NCBI GenBank assembly: GCA_009103225.1
Contig: RHPI01002069.1
Span: 1,853,601 to 1,917,600 of the forward strand
DNA: 64,000 nucleotides
Direction of reading: 5' to 3'
From: Chlorokybus atmophyticus
Lineage: Eukaryota; Streptophyta; Chlorokybophyceae; Chlorokybales; Chlorokybaceae
The notes below the pieces were generated by a model, which worked only from the letters and a program-made list of their open reading frames with translations, had not been told where the DNA came from and did not search any database. A program made the position numbers and the translations under genes. Shown in pieces: positions 39,003 to 50,713 of the stretch; the first letter of the stretch is position 1; each line of letters starts with the position of its first letter.

Positions 39003-39621
39003 GTACGCACACAGGCGCACTTCTTGTGCTGACGTCGCACAAGCACACGGTTAGGGTTGGTGGCGTCACCGTCAGGGTTGGTGGCGAGGTCGCTGGCGGT
39101 GGCGGCGGCGGCGGCACAAGGCGGAGCCCGTGGAGATTTGGTTACTAAGCTCTCTTGTAGGTGTTCCCGAAACTCCAAAACCCTCGCTTTTTGCCCCCAC
39201 CATCGTAAAAGGTAGGCTGCTTACTGAAGTCACCCCGGCTTCTGTTGTCATTGGCAAGTGTAATCTGGCTGCTTGCTGGCTTGTATGCAATTGCTTGCCT
39301 GTTTGCTTGCTCGGCATTCTGCGTGTTTCAAACTGCAACGTACAGCAAGCTGCACTTGCGCATGCTGCGCGGGTTATTGGTGTTGTGGATGTTGACTGTG
39401 TTGCATGCCTGCGCTCGCTTGTCTACTCGCTTGGCGCGGTTGCATGATTCCTTGTTCGGATTGTGTGCATCATGCTCTCAAGAACCATTACGACCAATCT
39501 GTGCATGCGCATTGTTGGTAGGGTAGGTGGTAGATCCGTCAGCAATGACTGTGGCGCTTTTCAGCAAAGTAGCAGCTAACCCTGCTGCTGATGATGATGC
39601 TGATGTTGATGATGTGGACAG

Positions 39622-39738
39622 ATGTTGGATGATAACGACCTCGGCGTGTTTGCCAACTTCCTTGGAGTCCTCATCTTCGTCCTAGTTGTGGCGTACCACT
39701 ACGTTGTCGCGGATCCCAAATACCGTGAAGACTCATGA
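39622..39738 (+). CDS. OST4: Oligosaccharyltransferase subunit OST4
   Basis: OST4 is the tiny subunit that stabilises the catalytic STT3 subunit in the ER N-glycosylation complex. This single-exon frame gives 38 residues: a lumenal [15 protein letters not shown], one membrane helix (about 8-30, [15 protein letters not shown]) and a short tail ADPKYREDS. It aligns along its full length with plant OST4 and is too short for many gene finders. A CAG directly precedes the ATG, so the coding exon may begin at a splice acceptor with the leader in an upstream exon (39.1-39.5 kb); this is inference. Confidence 0.93.
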   Translation: MLDDNDLGVFANFLGVLIFVLVVAYHYVVADPKYREDS

Positions 39739-41970
39739 TGGAAGAGAGCGCTTTATGGAAAGGGGAACTAAACAGCTGAGCCTCAGCACACAGATGCTAT
39801 GTACAGCACGGTTTTGACATGAGGCAAAAGTCGAGCATTACGAGAGCGCTTGGTGGAGACTGTCATGTGCGCGTCACTGCGCTGTTGAGATGAGGACGGT
39901 GTCACGCCGCATTGCTTTGCGGACTCAGCGTCACGCTGCGGATTATGTGATGTGTAATGCAGTTCTGACCATTGGACTCGGCCAGCATAAGGCATGTATA
40001 CGGTATAATAGAGATGCAATTGTCGTAGCTAAGCAACAGCACCGCAACGGACCCAAACCACATTGTAAACTTTCACAATATGATTGGGGGCCGTAGCCCA
40101 GCACACCTAGACTATCTTTAACTACCTGTAGTTACAAAAAATGCGACGCAGCGATTGTGGCGTGCAGGTATACAAAGTGTATACATAAATTGTGCCTTGT
40201 TTGGTGTGCTGTCTGAGTGCTTGCAAGTGTGCATGCTATTGCGTTTTGTGCCTACATACATATCATGCGCACTACTTTGTGATTTGGAGTGTCTGTTGCT
40301 TGTTTGGTTGTTCTCGCTGTGCTGCTAACTTGCCCGGCTCAGTTTACTCACTCTAGCCTAGCCTTGTATGCAGGCGGCAACCCAACACAGAGACGCAATG
40401 GCGACAGCCAATTTACCCCTCACCACTCGTCAGGTTGGTTATTGCTACTGCTCTTGTTGCCAACATGCTTGCTGGCTTACTTGGCACTAACTGGGACTGA
40501 CCACTGCAGCTGACCCCCTACCACTGCCTCACCTACTGCCAGCCATTGTATCGTGCTCATGTTGTGGTGGTGGTGATTGACAGTTTTCAAGTCTTGCCAC
40601 AGTTTTTGCATACGTGTGCCTCCGATGCATCAGAGGTGGTAGAGTGCAGAGGGGTGGGAGAGGAAGGGGAGTGGGCCAACCTGCGGTAGGAAGCGGGTGA
40701 CTCCAGGGATGGCGCGGCGTGCTGTGTAGTGCGGTGCTGTATGTGGCATGTGCGAGTTGTTGCTGGTTTTTCTGATCGTGGAGACAGTGCATGCGCACAA
40801 TGCCATGCAAATCGTCAATGGCAAAAAGCTCAACACATGGCACGCCATAGCTGACGACTGCACACTTAGTACTTCTTTGATGCTAGCTTGGACGCTCGAG
40901 CTATGATTACAACACCGTAAGGCTGCTGGCCAGTGCACAGCAGAGCTAGATCTACTCTGGGACTACGTAATAATGAAATTGGTCTATATGTTTACAAGCT
41001 GTGCTACAGGGGTGTCTGGTCTTACACTGGTTGTACACTATACAAAAATGTAGCATCACAGCTGGTCTTGCAAAACAGGTGGCAGTGCTGACATGGGCAG
41101 CTGTGAAACCACAGCAACTAGTAGCCGACGCCGTCCAAGCTCCGGCTTGAGGGTTTTCGGGGGTGGTTGTTGCGACAATGCGCGTGGCGGCCGCACCAAT
41201 GGCCTCAAGTTCATGGCAGACGGCAAAGTCCAGGACATCATGCTACCTGCGCTGCCAGCTGTCGCCGTCAAGGCCATGAACTGCCGCCTGGAGGGCTGCC
41301 TGTGGAGTACACCTCGCCTGCGAGAGTAGACTCTGACCGACTGCAAGTATGCTCGCTTCGCCGCCCGCACTGCCGGCCTTGCAGCTGCTACCATCCAGTC
41401 GCAATCGATCTGCGCAAGATTCCCACATGCACAGGGTGTGTGAGCACAACAACTTAACATGCTTCAATACACACAAGCTCACTCATATCAGCTACCTGGC
41501 TATAGAAGAGAACGGGCAGGCTACATGGCAACAGCTATGCACAAGAGTTACAAGTGCACCGCCTGTCCAACAAGACGGACATGCAAGAAATGTGTTCACG
41601 TCAACAATATGAAAAATGTGCCAGCACTGGTCGTATATCACGTGCGCGCACTGAACTGGACGCAAAGTCCGTTTGCACAGCAGCAAGCTGCACGCGTGCA
41701 AAACAAGCAAGATAGATCGCGCACCAACGTCGATTGGACAAGTAAGTGAAGTCGAGCATTGCGCACCTGAAAGAGCTCCTGAAACATTGAGCTGTTCGGT
41801 TGAGACATTGTGGCAGAACCAGCGGTGGATCCCGACAGCTGGCGGTCGGCATGGCAGGCTACTCCTGGCAGGCGGCAGCTGGAGGCAACGGTGCAATGGC
41901 ACCTGATGGGCCCACCGCTGGACACGACAACTGGAGCTCCGGCGAGAGAGCCTGAGAACGCTACCGCCGA
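39739..41970. other. Gene-poor stretch 39.7-42.0 kb
   Basis: No recognised gene. Several GC-rich open frames occur on both strands, for example 41093-41329 (+) and 41056-41460 (-), but none has a known motif or a clear start and splice structure. Confidence 0.35.
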
Positions 41971-42447
41971 GTGCTGCATTCTGTCACCATCGACATCAAC
42001 ACACCACTAGCACCTTCACTTCCAGCACCAACTACCACCAACCACACCGCCGACCACGCCGCCAACCACGCCGCCGCCCCGCAGGCTGACGTCAGACTTG
42101 CTGATAAACATGACAAGCCAGTTGCGCCGTTGTTGCGCAACAACGACTGCCACAACGGGTCGCCCCGCTGGTACCGGCTGTGCGACAACGCTGCAACGCT
42201 GCCGGCGTGGATGAGGATGGAAGTGTTGCTGTCTGACGTCAGATTTGCGGGAAACCACGCTGCCGTTGCGTTTATCTGGTGCGTTCGCAGTCGACGTGAC
42301 CATCGTACCTTAATCCGCATACATGGAGACATCTTGGCAAAGCTAGCACGATATGAGCCACTGATGAATTCCTTGCCACAGATCGCAAACGTCCAATTCA
42401 AACCTGATCGGCATCACGTGATCACCCTTACGAACCGCGTGTCCTAG
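41971..42447 (+). CDS. Hypothetical open frame, possible last exon
   Basis: A 158-residue frame. Its first third is Thr/Ala/His repeats (NHTADHAANHAA). The rest looks like a folded segment (WYRLCDNAATLPAW, AAVAFIWCVRSRRD, LPQIANVQFKPD). It could be the terminal exon of a multi-exon gene starting in the preceding kilobase, since no upstream exon is obvious. I do not recognise the family. Confidence 0.25.
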   Translation: MLHSVTIDINTPLAPSLPAPTTTNHTADHAANHAAAPQADVRLADKHDKPVAPLLRNNDCHNGSPRWYRLCDNAATLPAWMRMEVLLSDVRFAGNHAAVAFIWCVRSRRDHRTLIRIHGDILAKLARYEPLMNSLPQIANVQFKPDRHHVITLTNRVS

Positions 42448-43079
42448 CAAAATCAGCAGCATCAGTAGGTACCGTTTCAGTCTACCCTGTGATAAGCATT
42501 ACTTGTCATGCAGCGATGCAGTGTTATTGGGGTTATCATCTTGGTGCTTACTAGAATATTGTTCTTGAACGTGTAGAGCATGTTTATGCCATACAGCAGG
42601 GTTTTCAATAACCCTAAGCCTCGTTATCAAACGCTGACGCGGCGTGTGTACAAATGAAAATTCAGAGTAGGATACATAATCTATGTACATATGACTTGTT
42701 AACGTGTGACTCATATACTAATAATGATGTAGTTTTGTTGTTGGCGAGGTATGCCCCCATTACAGGATGAGAGGACAGACCACTACATTATAATTGAATC
42801 AACAATTCAAGCCTTTATTTTGGAGCAATCGGTGTTGTTGCGCGGTGGAACACTTTTTATGCCAAAAAACTTTGACTCTACATACAGTTGGCCTTTTGCA
42901 AAGGGAATTTCAACAAGATAGAAGATCGAAGTGGTTTGACAAAAGTACACTCTATTTAAAATGTATCTTAATATGACAAAGTGTCAGTCTCAACGAATAA
43001 TTTTCCACGTAAAGGGTTTTATAACTTATTTCATGACAATATCTTAAACACATGATGTTGGACTGTGTACTGGTGTGTG
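42448..43079. other. Intergenic, AT-rich
   Basis: No gene or repeat recognised in this stretch, which leads into a pair of large palindromes. Confidence 0.4.
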
Positions 43080-43145
43080 CTCCAAGTTGGACGCACAGCA
43101 GTTTCGTCATATATATGACGCAACTGCTGTGCGTCCAGCTTGGAG
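43080..43145. repeat. 66-bp near-perfect palindrome
   Basis: Two 33-nt arms complement each other with two mismatches and no loop, centred on atatat at 43110-43115. A second, perfect 20-bp palindrome follows at 43151-43170 (gcgtagtatatatactacgc). Together they could extrude as two adjacent cruciforms, or be the fold-back core of a small non-autonomous element. Confidence 0.9.
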
Positions 43146-43518
43146 AAGCTGCGTAGTATATATACTACGCAAGCGAACACCACACCGCTGTCAAACATCT
43201 CCTCGCAAGTCAAACAGGGGGTGGTTGTTTCGCAATGTATCATATTCTTGCGCTTGTCAACTTAATGTGCTCAATTTATCACGGACATGGTGAAGTTGTT
43301 GCACAGCATGCAGTCGCAGGGCTGTGCCAAGCACACTTTGTTGGCAAAGTTACGGAGCTAAATGTGCAGGCAGCAGGGGATTGTATATGATGGAACCTAC
43401 AAGTACCTGTTCCAGTTGGTGATAAACAAGCTGACTTTCACTGCATCGACTAACAGGTAGTCCGGTGAGTGAGGCCGGTAAGAGTAAAGAAGTGCGGGGA
43501 GCAGGTAAACCTGCCCGC

Positions 43519-44065
43519 ATGTATGTCACGGCCACTTGTCTCTGGGTGCTGCTGATCTGGGATGCCGACATTATGCTGCTGTCCATGCTAGCATGTGTGT
43601 GCTTGAGAGCTTGAAAGGCGTATGACCTTGTTGGCAGCACAACCATACATTACAGTTCTTGCCCATGGCACCAGCTGCCCAAAGCCCAATGCTGCAGCCT
43701 AATGGTGCAGCCTAATGCTGCAGCCCTAACAGCTCAGGTCTTAGCAACAGGTGTAAGATTGCGACGAAGAGCCGTCATAAGTGATCCTGCTGGCGGGAGT
43801 TGGCGCTCGGGGCCAAGTCTAGGCGGCGGTGGTCTCAAGTTGTACATGCTGCTGTTGCCACCTCCCGGGTCTGACCTCTCCTCTCCTCTCTCCTTTGAGG
43901 GTCTAGTTAACTAGTTGGTCTTAGCTCGTGTTTGGTCGTTCTAGCTCTACCTTAGCCGTCGCGTAATCAATGCTTGTGTGCTTGGCGTGCTTATACACTT
44001 GACTGCTTGTTGCATTGTGAGCTTGGCTGTGAGTTTGCTTACTGCAAGCAACTCTATCGTTGGTT
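43519..44065 (+). repeat. Dispersed repeat family R, copy A
   Basis: This stretch of about 547 bp aligns over its whole length with the reverse strand of 55675-56286. Shared stretches include atgctagcatgtgtgtgct, the cataagtgat...ggcgggagttggcgct block and gcttgttgcattg. Similarity begins abruptly at atgtatgtcacggcc. There is no long coding frame. It is likely a non-autonomous mobile element. Confidence 0.75.
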
Positions 44066-46293
44066 ACACTGTGCATTGATATTCGATCGCTGCTATATGC
44101 AGACCGAAAGCCAGTTTGAGGAGATATAAGATACCATATATGGGGTAAATGTGCAAGTTGAGAGCTCGAAATCTTGCAAGATAGAAAATTAGATTATGAT
44201 ACGCAAATCATACTTTCAATTTTCATAATGATTCACTATCGTGCTTATTATTATTTGGCCGCCCTGCGTGTTTTTCCTCGGTTCATCACTGAAAATTGCC
44301 TGCAACATGTATGCTGCAGCGCATGATATCAGTCCACTATTTGTCAGGTTGGCCTACATCAGGGTTTTTTACATGTAGATGTAATGCCACAACCGCACTG
44401 CACGCCTTGATCAATCAAGGCTGGGACATAACATATGTATCCGCGAACAAAATATGTTTTGTTTGCGAACACATAACAAGTCAGATAAAAGAGCCAAATG
44501 AGCGGTAGGAAGAGCAGTATATTCATTCGCTATGCATAGCGCATACGGGGAACGAACCTTCTGCAGTCACGCAAAAATTAAGCACACTCACGCTGTAGCG
44601 CACGCGTCATTTTGCGCAACATGTATCGCAACATGACTCGTCATCACAGCATTGACTTATACACGCTTTTATGAACATGTAGATGAACACAATATGCCAG
44701 TCATAAGTCATCAATAATGACGCAACGCTTTTGTCTCGGTTGATATATGTGATTGTGCTCATGTATATATGTCTTTGAACATGAACTTGTATAACTTGTT
44801 ACATGGACAGTTCGGTTGTAAAACCAATATTCATGGTTTGTTCACTGTCACTCGTGAGTATTGCTTGTTGTATGCCGCAAGAAAAAATGCAAAATATATG
44901 AGTTGTTTATATAAACGTAGCTTAAAAAAACTTCTTTTCAAAGTTTGGGCGCTTCATGCCCACATCCAGGTTTGATCATAAGTAATTAAACGCACCTTGT
45001 ATTAATAAACTTAAAGAAATTGCATAAGGAAAGATTCAAACGCTCTTACAACTTCAATGCACATCTTATAAAGCTACGCGATAAACCCGCCAAACGCAAT
45101 GCTTTTTTATATGTATTTATTCTTTTATAGTTTTAAAATGTAATAGTTTTAAAACTATTACATTTCAAAGTAATAGTTTTAAAACTGCACAATAGTACAT
45201 ATATTGTATATTATTTTTTCAATTTCACCTGAATATATTTCCTTATATTAATTAAAAGTGTTACAAGTGTACAATGATATACTTAACATCGACAATAACT
45301 ATTGCGCTTGCGTTGCAATATCCATATTCACTGCATGCAATTGAGCTCGCTTGGTTTGATATCATTGTTCATATACTTCAAATACAAAGCAAGTTGTACT
45401 TCGTTAAATAAGGAATCATTTGTTACGACTCAAACTTTCCTTTGTTATATTACGACACCATCAGATCACATTGTACTTGTGTCAAAAGACTTCGATCGTT
45501 TTATTAATATACCATCATTATATTGATCGTATACAAATTATTATTAATATTCATGTCCGGAAAATCAATGGACATACTAGCTGCAGACTGGGTCGGCGTT
45601 AACATGTTCTACAAGGTAGATGCCACCCCCAAACACAGTGTCCCCCGCATACATGACATCTGCAAAATCAGCAATGTTACTAACAAAAATGTTATCTACA
45701 GACCGCACCACAGATGTACACCACTTGCATAACAGAGTCTCATGGCCCTGCATCTTTAATGCACGCACGAAAGTCAATTTCTTGGAACCCAAGGACATGT
45801 TTGCCAATTATACCCTTTCATTGATGCCCATAGGAATACCAACTTTATGCCTGTGTAGTTGGTCCCCTGCGGTGCTGACATACAAGGTGTTAAGCAAAAA
45901 AACTCAGCAATGCAGTCAAAGACTCAGCTGTGTAATACTTGCAGGTGTTGGTGTCTTTGTGCATGTCACTGTGTCGCACCCATTGATGATGTACAACACA
46001 ATCAACCCACGTTAGTTTTAACACAGCTTGCCTCTGTGCATAGTTGTAGCAAATGGAACCAGCTTCAACGGCAGCTGTCACATGCACGTAAGAAGATCAT
46101 CGTAGCTGATTTTTGTGTAAAGATTAGTAAAGTCATAAGATTATATTTGCAGTGGAACAAGCTCATCTGTCATTAAGCGAGTTGTATTGGCGTGTTGCAG
46201 CAGTCAATGCACGCCCATGGATTCGTTCAGTATCCAGCTTACTGTCAACCTTAGCGTAGCAACATCACGTGCCCACAGTTAATCAAACACGAC
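44066..46293. other. AT-rich, gene-free island
   Basis: This DNA is markedly richer in A and T than its surroundings, especially at 44.8-45.55 kb. It holds a perfect 30-bp palindrome (45136-45165). Open frames are short and have no recognised domain. The origin is unknown; it may be old repeat or organellar-derived DNA. Confidence 0.5.
45136..45165. repeat. Perfect 30-bp AT-rich palindrome
   Basis: aaatgtaatagtttt is followed immediately by its complement, and a third partial unit (taatagttttaaaac) follows at 45171. It could form a cruciform. Confidence 0.85.
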
Positions 46294-47024
46294 CGTAACG
46301 GAGTGCTACCTCTATACGATTTCCCCGCCCTTATTTATGATTGAATAAGGGTCCCGACGGGTATATACAGTAACTTAAGCCGTATTAAGGCCGTTAACCT
46401 AGTGTTAAGACCTTAATGTGATGTTATTCATGAATAACACTGATATCGACACGAGCCTCGTGTCGACATTCGCTGTATGGCGGCACTGCTGACGCAGCGG
46501 CCGCCATAGCCAGGGGATCTTCTGCTCCGGCCGTTGCCCCCCAGGCTGGCGGCGGCGTGGTCGACGGCCTGGCTGAAGGCGGTGTTGGGGTAGGGGATTA
46601 TAGGGGACGGTAGCACCCCTTCTTTACATTAATATCGGAGCACGGGCAGCAAGGGACCTGTGGACGGGGCGGCGGCAGGCGACAGGTACTGCAGGGGCGG
46701 CGGCAGGCGGTGCGGCGGCAGGCGGGGGCGATGGCAACTAGTGGTAGTTACGAATTATTTTTTATAAATTGTTGTGGTCCAACGCTGCTGCTGGTGCCTA
46801 GCCTAGCCTACCTAGCCTAGCCATGTCATGCCTAACCTGCATGTCCTAGTCTAGTTTGTTATTGTATAAAAGAGGCGGCCATCCAGACCCCTCCCTCAAG
46901 CATTGTATGCAAGAATACACCATAGTGATATAGTTAATTATATTGTATATTGTGTACCGACCACCATGTGGATTCGTGGTGGTGTAAGGGTATTTATTTA
47001 TTTTTTATAACTCTCTTGGGGGCA
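46294..47024 (+). repeat. 5' LTR of the chromovirus-type element
   Basis: The first 330 bp or so match 54255-54495 (taacggagtgctacctctat, ccccgcccttattta, gggtatatacag). It has small internal palindromes (46423-46438 and tcgacacgag/ctcgtgtcga near 46448) and a TATAAA at 46865. The right end is estimated at a CA followed by a tggtaac that loosely resembles a tRNA primer-binding site at 47031. Confidence 0.6.
46865..46870 (+). promoter_or_regulatory. LTR TATA box
   Basis: TATAAA lies in a good context (attgtataaaagaggc) inside the 5' LTR, a normal position for the retrotransposon promoter. Confidence 0.5.
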
Positions 47025-47499
47025 ATTCGGTGGTAACATTAACTACCTCGTCACCGCTAGTAAGTGCGGTGAGGCCGCCATAAATATATTGGGTGGCCAA
47101 TATCAAACGCTAGACTTACAACTCAACTCAAGTATTCGGCCTGTACGGTCGATTTAACGAGATTTTAGCACCCCGTGTGTCAATTGTAATTGTGAGTGAA
47201 GCTGAGTTGTACAACGTGAAAACTTTAAGCAGCCATAGCTCGTGAATCGTTGCGTGCATTCGCGTACGGCTTGTGTTAAAGTGATTGTCTAGTTAAGAGG
47301 TGTTTGGAGAGCTATTTTTTGAGCTATATACTCTACATAGACCCCTTGAAACTTGACGAGACAAAAGCACGAAGATTTGTCACTTTTTGCAGGGCACAAT
47401 CTGTGTATTGTGCACTTGCTAACGGCTTATATCCTTGGGCAATTGGCTGACCAAGGAGAGGGAGGTGAGAAGTACTTCTGAAGTACGAGTCGCCGCGAG

Positions 47500-48950
47500 G
47501 TGAGAAGAACTTCCGAAGTGCGAGTCGCCGTCCCTAACTCATCGTCATACGAGCCATCGAGTGATGACAAAGTGAGAAAACTGGATACAAGTGAGAGCTA
47601 CAAGCTCACTGAGAGTGACAAGGAGGAAGCTGAGCAAGATAGCGAAGCTTCTCCCAACCAGTCTACTCGGAGTGGACCAGCTGCAATAGACACACAAAGT
47701 GTCATTAGCTGGGCTATTGAGAAGTATGCCTCAGAGCGTAAGGTTCCACTTGACACCCACCCTCAGCTTCGTCAGAAAACGTGGGAGGCGTGGGCACAGC
47801 AGGTTCGGGATGGCCATGAAACGGATTTTACCACACTTCCTTGTGCAATCAGGGACGTGGTGATCCGTATGCTGGAGCACGAGTTGATGAAAGATGTTTA
47901 ACCACTTGTGCGTGGTGATCCCAAAGTGGCTGCTGTAATGGCTGTTTATAATAAGCCACTCCCATATGAAGGGAAGTGAATGGCATATGAAGCCTCGGCC
48001 AACTTGGTGGTGGAAACCTCGCAGCGTTGCAAGGATGTGTTCTGGTACTTGGGGCCCGACTTTAAGGACAAGTTGGCCGAGTTGAGTTAACAACACGCCT
48101 TGATGCTATGCTATGCATCTGAGTTGGTGGCGCTGCGCTAGCAGGTGGCGGGTGCTACTTCGGCAGCTGGTACGTCATCGGGGCTGCCGGTTACAGTGTT
48201 AAACAAACTTGAGAAGTTCAAGCCCAACGGCAGCATTAGCATCCACAACCAGGTGGTGAATGTCAAGCACAAATTGACAGCATTAAGACGCCCAGTTGGT
48301 GAGCACATTGCTGAGTTGCTTATGCCGTCTGACTTATTCGCCGAATGGCGAGACAGACAGATGATGGTGCTTCAAAGGTAGTAGAAGCACTGTATCGGTT
48401 TTTGGTGGCACGCTATGGTGGCATGAACCCGGCTACTCAGGCTCGCAATAAGCTCAGCAAGTTGCGACAGAATGGTCGGGCAGCTTCAGTGTAACTGCAA
48501 GAGTTTCAGGCATTGGTGGGTCGCGCCAATAGTGGCCTGATGCCTATGGTTAAGGCCGAGCAATTTGAGTTGTGCAAGCGCGGCTTGGATGCGCGTGTTT
48601 GTGATCAGTTGTAATATAACACGGCAACGGGACTGCCTCGGGTTCCTGCCGACTTGGCCATGTTGCAGAAGCTGAGTGCATACATGTATAATAACGACAT
48701 GTTGATGCAGGTGTAATCACATGTAGCAGCTGCGGCCAAACCGCAGGGAGTGGGAGGCAAGCGTTACCATCAGCCGAGTGTACATGCGGCAAAGAAGCCG
48801 AAGACTTACACGCCCCTCACTGGTGCTACAGGTTCTAAAGGTGGTGTCGCGCCTGCTGCGGCTCGCAACTGTTTCATGTGTCGTCAGCCGGGCCACGTTG
48901 CAAAGAATTGCCCAAAGAAGGTGAAGGGCAAGGCCAAGAAAGCTGAATAG
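47500..48950 (+). pseudogene. gag remnant with CCHC zinc knuckle
   Basis: Translated pieces form one gag-like protein: an acidic N-terminal part (47500-47901), a middle part (48145-48381) and a C-terminal part ending in a CX2CX4HX4C knuckle (CFMCRQPGHVAKNC, about 48870-48911) with a lysine tail. In-frame stops at about 47899, 47978, 48088, 48139, 48379, 48492, 48612 and 48714 break it, with at least one frame change near 48380. No ATG fits the first part. A 38-bp direct duplication lies just upstream (47460-47535). Confidence 0.75.
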
Positions 48951-48974
48951 GATTACTCTATTACTGATGTAAAA

Positions 48975-49256
48975 GTGGCTGATAGCCAGTCGCTTGAGAT
49001 GCAGGCAGTGACCTGGTTTAATGATCTCTCCCAAGTGCACGTGGTGACACACGCATGGCAAGCACATGACAAGCTGCCACTTTCTGATATTGAACATGTG
49101 GAAGAAAATGCTTGTGTGCTTGTACATGTGAAGTTTAGCATGCTTATCGATGTGTTGCGTGCATTGACTGAGTTGCAAAAGAAGCACAAAACTTTAAGTA
49201 TGGTGGTGATGGTACCAAAGTATCATGGCCCATGGTTAAAGCATACTCTCGGGGGG
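48975..49256 (+). pseudogene. Retroelement open-frame fragment of unknown role
   Basis: An open frame of about 94 residues after gag (DLSQVHVVTHAWQAHDKLPL and VLRALTELQKKHK) is cut by the poly-G tract and sequence gap. It is probably part of the element's polyprotein; I do not recognise the domain. Confidence 0.3.
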
Positions 49257-49342
49257 GGGGGGGGGGGGNNNNNNNNNNNNNNNNNNNNNNNNNNNNNNNN
49301 NNNNNNNNNNNNNNNNNNNNNNNNGGGGGGGGGGGGGGGGGG
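49251..49342. other. Sequence gap inside a poly-G tract
   Basis: A run of G, 56 unresolved bases (49269-49324) and another run of G. The junction is an assembly scar or a true homopolymer that could not be read. Continuity across it is unproven. Confidence 0.95.
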
Positions 49343-49967
49343 ACTGTGCTGTAGCAATTTAGCAAGCGTAAAGCAGGGACAATACGATTGTCCGCGATAT
49401 CGATCAACCCTCGCATTCGTCACGGACTCTTGGCTACGTCGCAAAATGTTTCCCCTACCGGCCGATTACATATTGGCAACGGCCGTGCACCTGAGGATAC
49501 TCGGTTAGACTGTCGTGGCTCAATCCGCCTGAAATCCCAAGACAGGGACCTGATATAATGGCTGTCACCATCAGTCTGCGGCCATTTTTATAAAGGGACT
49601 GACCTAGCCTGACAGGTACTTGTTAGATACCCATCAATCAAGTAAAGGGGACTTGACCTAACCAACCGATATCTGATAGTTAGGTACCGACGACTGTACT
49701 TTTAAGGTGCCTAATTATCAGGTACCTTTGGGGTACCTTATGGTACTTTCAAGGTACCTGATATTGATGTCCCCAGCACCTACCGGTACCGTTTAGTCAT
49801 GAGCAGGTGCTGCATGCATGCGAATGTCAACTGTGAGAGATGGCGAGTCACAAGCTTGACCAATCCACAAAATAAAAATAGAAATAAATTACATTACAAC
49901 CTGTTGCTACGCTACAATGTAAGATTTGCATTGTACATTTCAAGAACGGGTGGTACCCGTGTTGTGG

Positions 49968-50072
49968 ACATTTAGTGGCACAATGCAGAATGCAGATTAT
50001 TCGTTTTTAATTGACACTGGTGCAACACACAACTTTGTTAAGGGGCAATGGGCTGTGCGCAACCAGGGATAA
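49968..50072 (+). pseudogene. Retroviral-type aspartic protease fragment
   Basis: The frame reads FSGTMQNADYSFLIDTGATH and then NFV before stopping at 50070. DTGA preceded by hydrophobic residues is the active-site loop of retrotransposon aspartic proteases. The rest of the domain and the reverse transcriptase are absent; the nested element starts within 15 bp. Confidence 0.65.
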
Positions 50073-50083
50073 CGTGCGAATCC

Positions 50084-50713
50084 TCAGCATTTTTCGCTGA
50101 GTCTGTTCTGACAGGGTGTGATATTCAGGTAGTGGGATACGCGGTCATTGCGTTCAACGCGCGTCGTGCGCTCTCCTCCGCGCTTAAAAGCATTGGTACT
50201 GGGATCTGCTCCACGCATGATGGTCTCCCATGCGTGCTCAACTTGCTGACCTCGCGGGACAGCTTGAGTGACGTCGAGGACGGGCAATGTAGCTACGCGC
50301 GTCGCTGCAGTGGCAGCGGGCTCGACAATGGCACTGGTGGTGGTTGCGATAGTGCCGCTCAGTGGCGCGAGAGTGGTTTTAACGCTCGCTGACATAGGTG
50401 GTCCTGCAGTTGGAGCGGGACCGGTGCGACCTACCGCTGCAAAGTCGGTGGCAGCAGTGGCTGTCGCCAGCATGCTCACCAGTGTTGGCGATACGGTGCC
50501 CACTGATGCACCAACTTCTGGTGCAACTCGAGTAGTTGCTGCTGACATTGACGGAGTCGACGTCGTAGCCGGTGCGGCTGTTGCAGCGGATGCAGCACCA
50601 TCGGTGGCTTCAGAGGAGGTAGCTGCTGACGATGTTGCGGCTTCCCCTCGAGCTTGTCGGGGTGGTTGAACGCGTGACAAAGTGCTCGTGTCTCTCGTGC
50701 GCTTCGGAGCCAT
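50084..50713 (-). CDS. Ala/Thr-rich open frame, retroelement-associated
   Basis: A 209-residue uninterrupted frame starting at an ATG (MAPKRTRDTSTLSRV), very rich in Ala, Thr and Ser, ending with VEHAWETIMRGADPSTNAFK. It lies directly downstream of the degenerate gag frame on the same strand. It may be the start of a second element's polyprotein. No domain is recognised. Confidence 0.35.
   Translation of the reverse strand: MAPKRTRDTSTLSRVQPPRQARGEAATSSAATSSEATDGAASAATAAPATTSTPSMSAATTRVAPEVGASVGTVSPTLVSMLATATAATDFAAVGRTGPAPTAGPPMSASVKTTLAPLSGTIATTTSAIVEPAATAATRVATLPVLDVTQAVPRGQQVEHAWETIMRGADPSTNAFKRGGERTTRVERNDRVSHYLNITPCQNRLSEKC

Noticed and set aside
39130-39447. 105-residue frame upstream of OST4
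   Set aside because: No known motif; it lies in the probable OST4 leader or 5' intron, rich in Cys/Leu from low-complexity TTGCTTG repeats.
41056-41460. 134-residue minus-strand frame
   Set aside because: GC-rich, without known motif, splice structure or a better case than the overlapping plus frame; neither was called.
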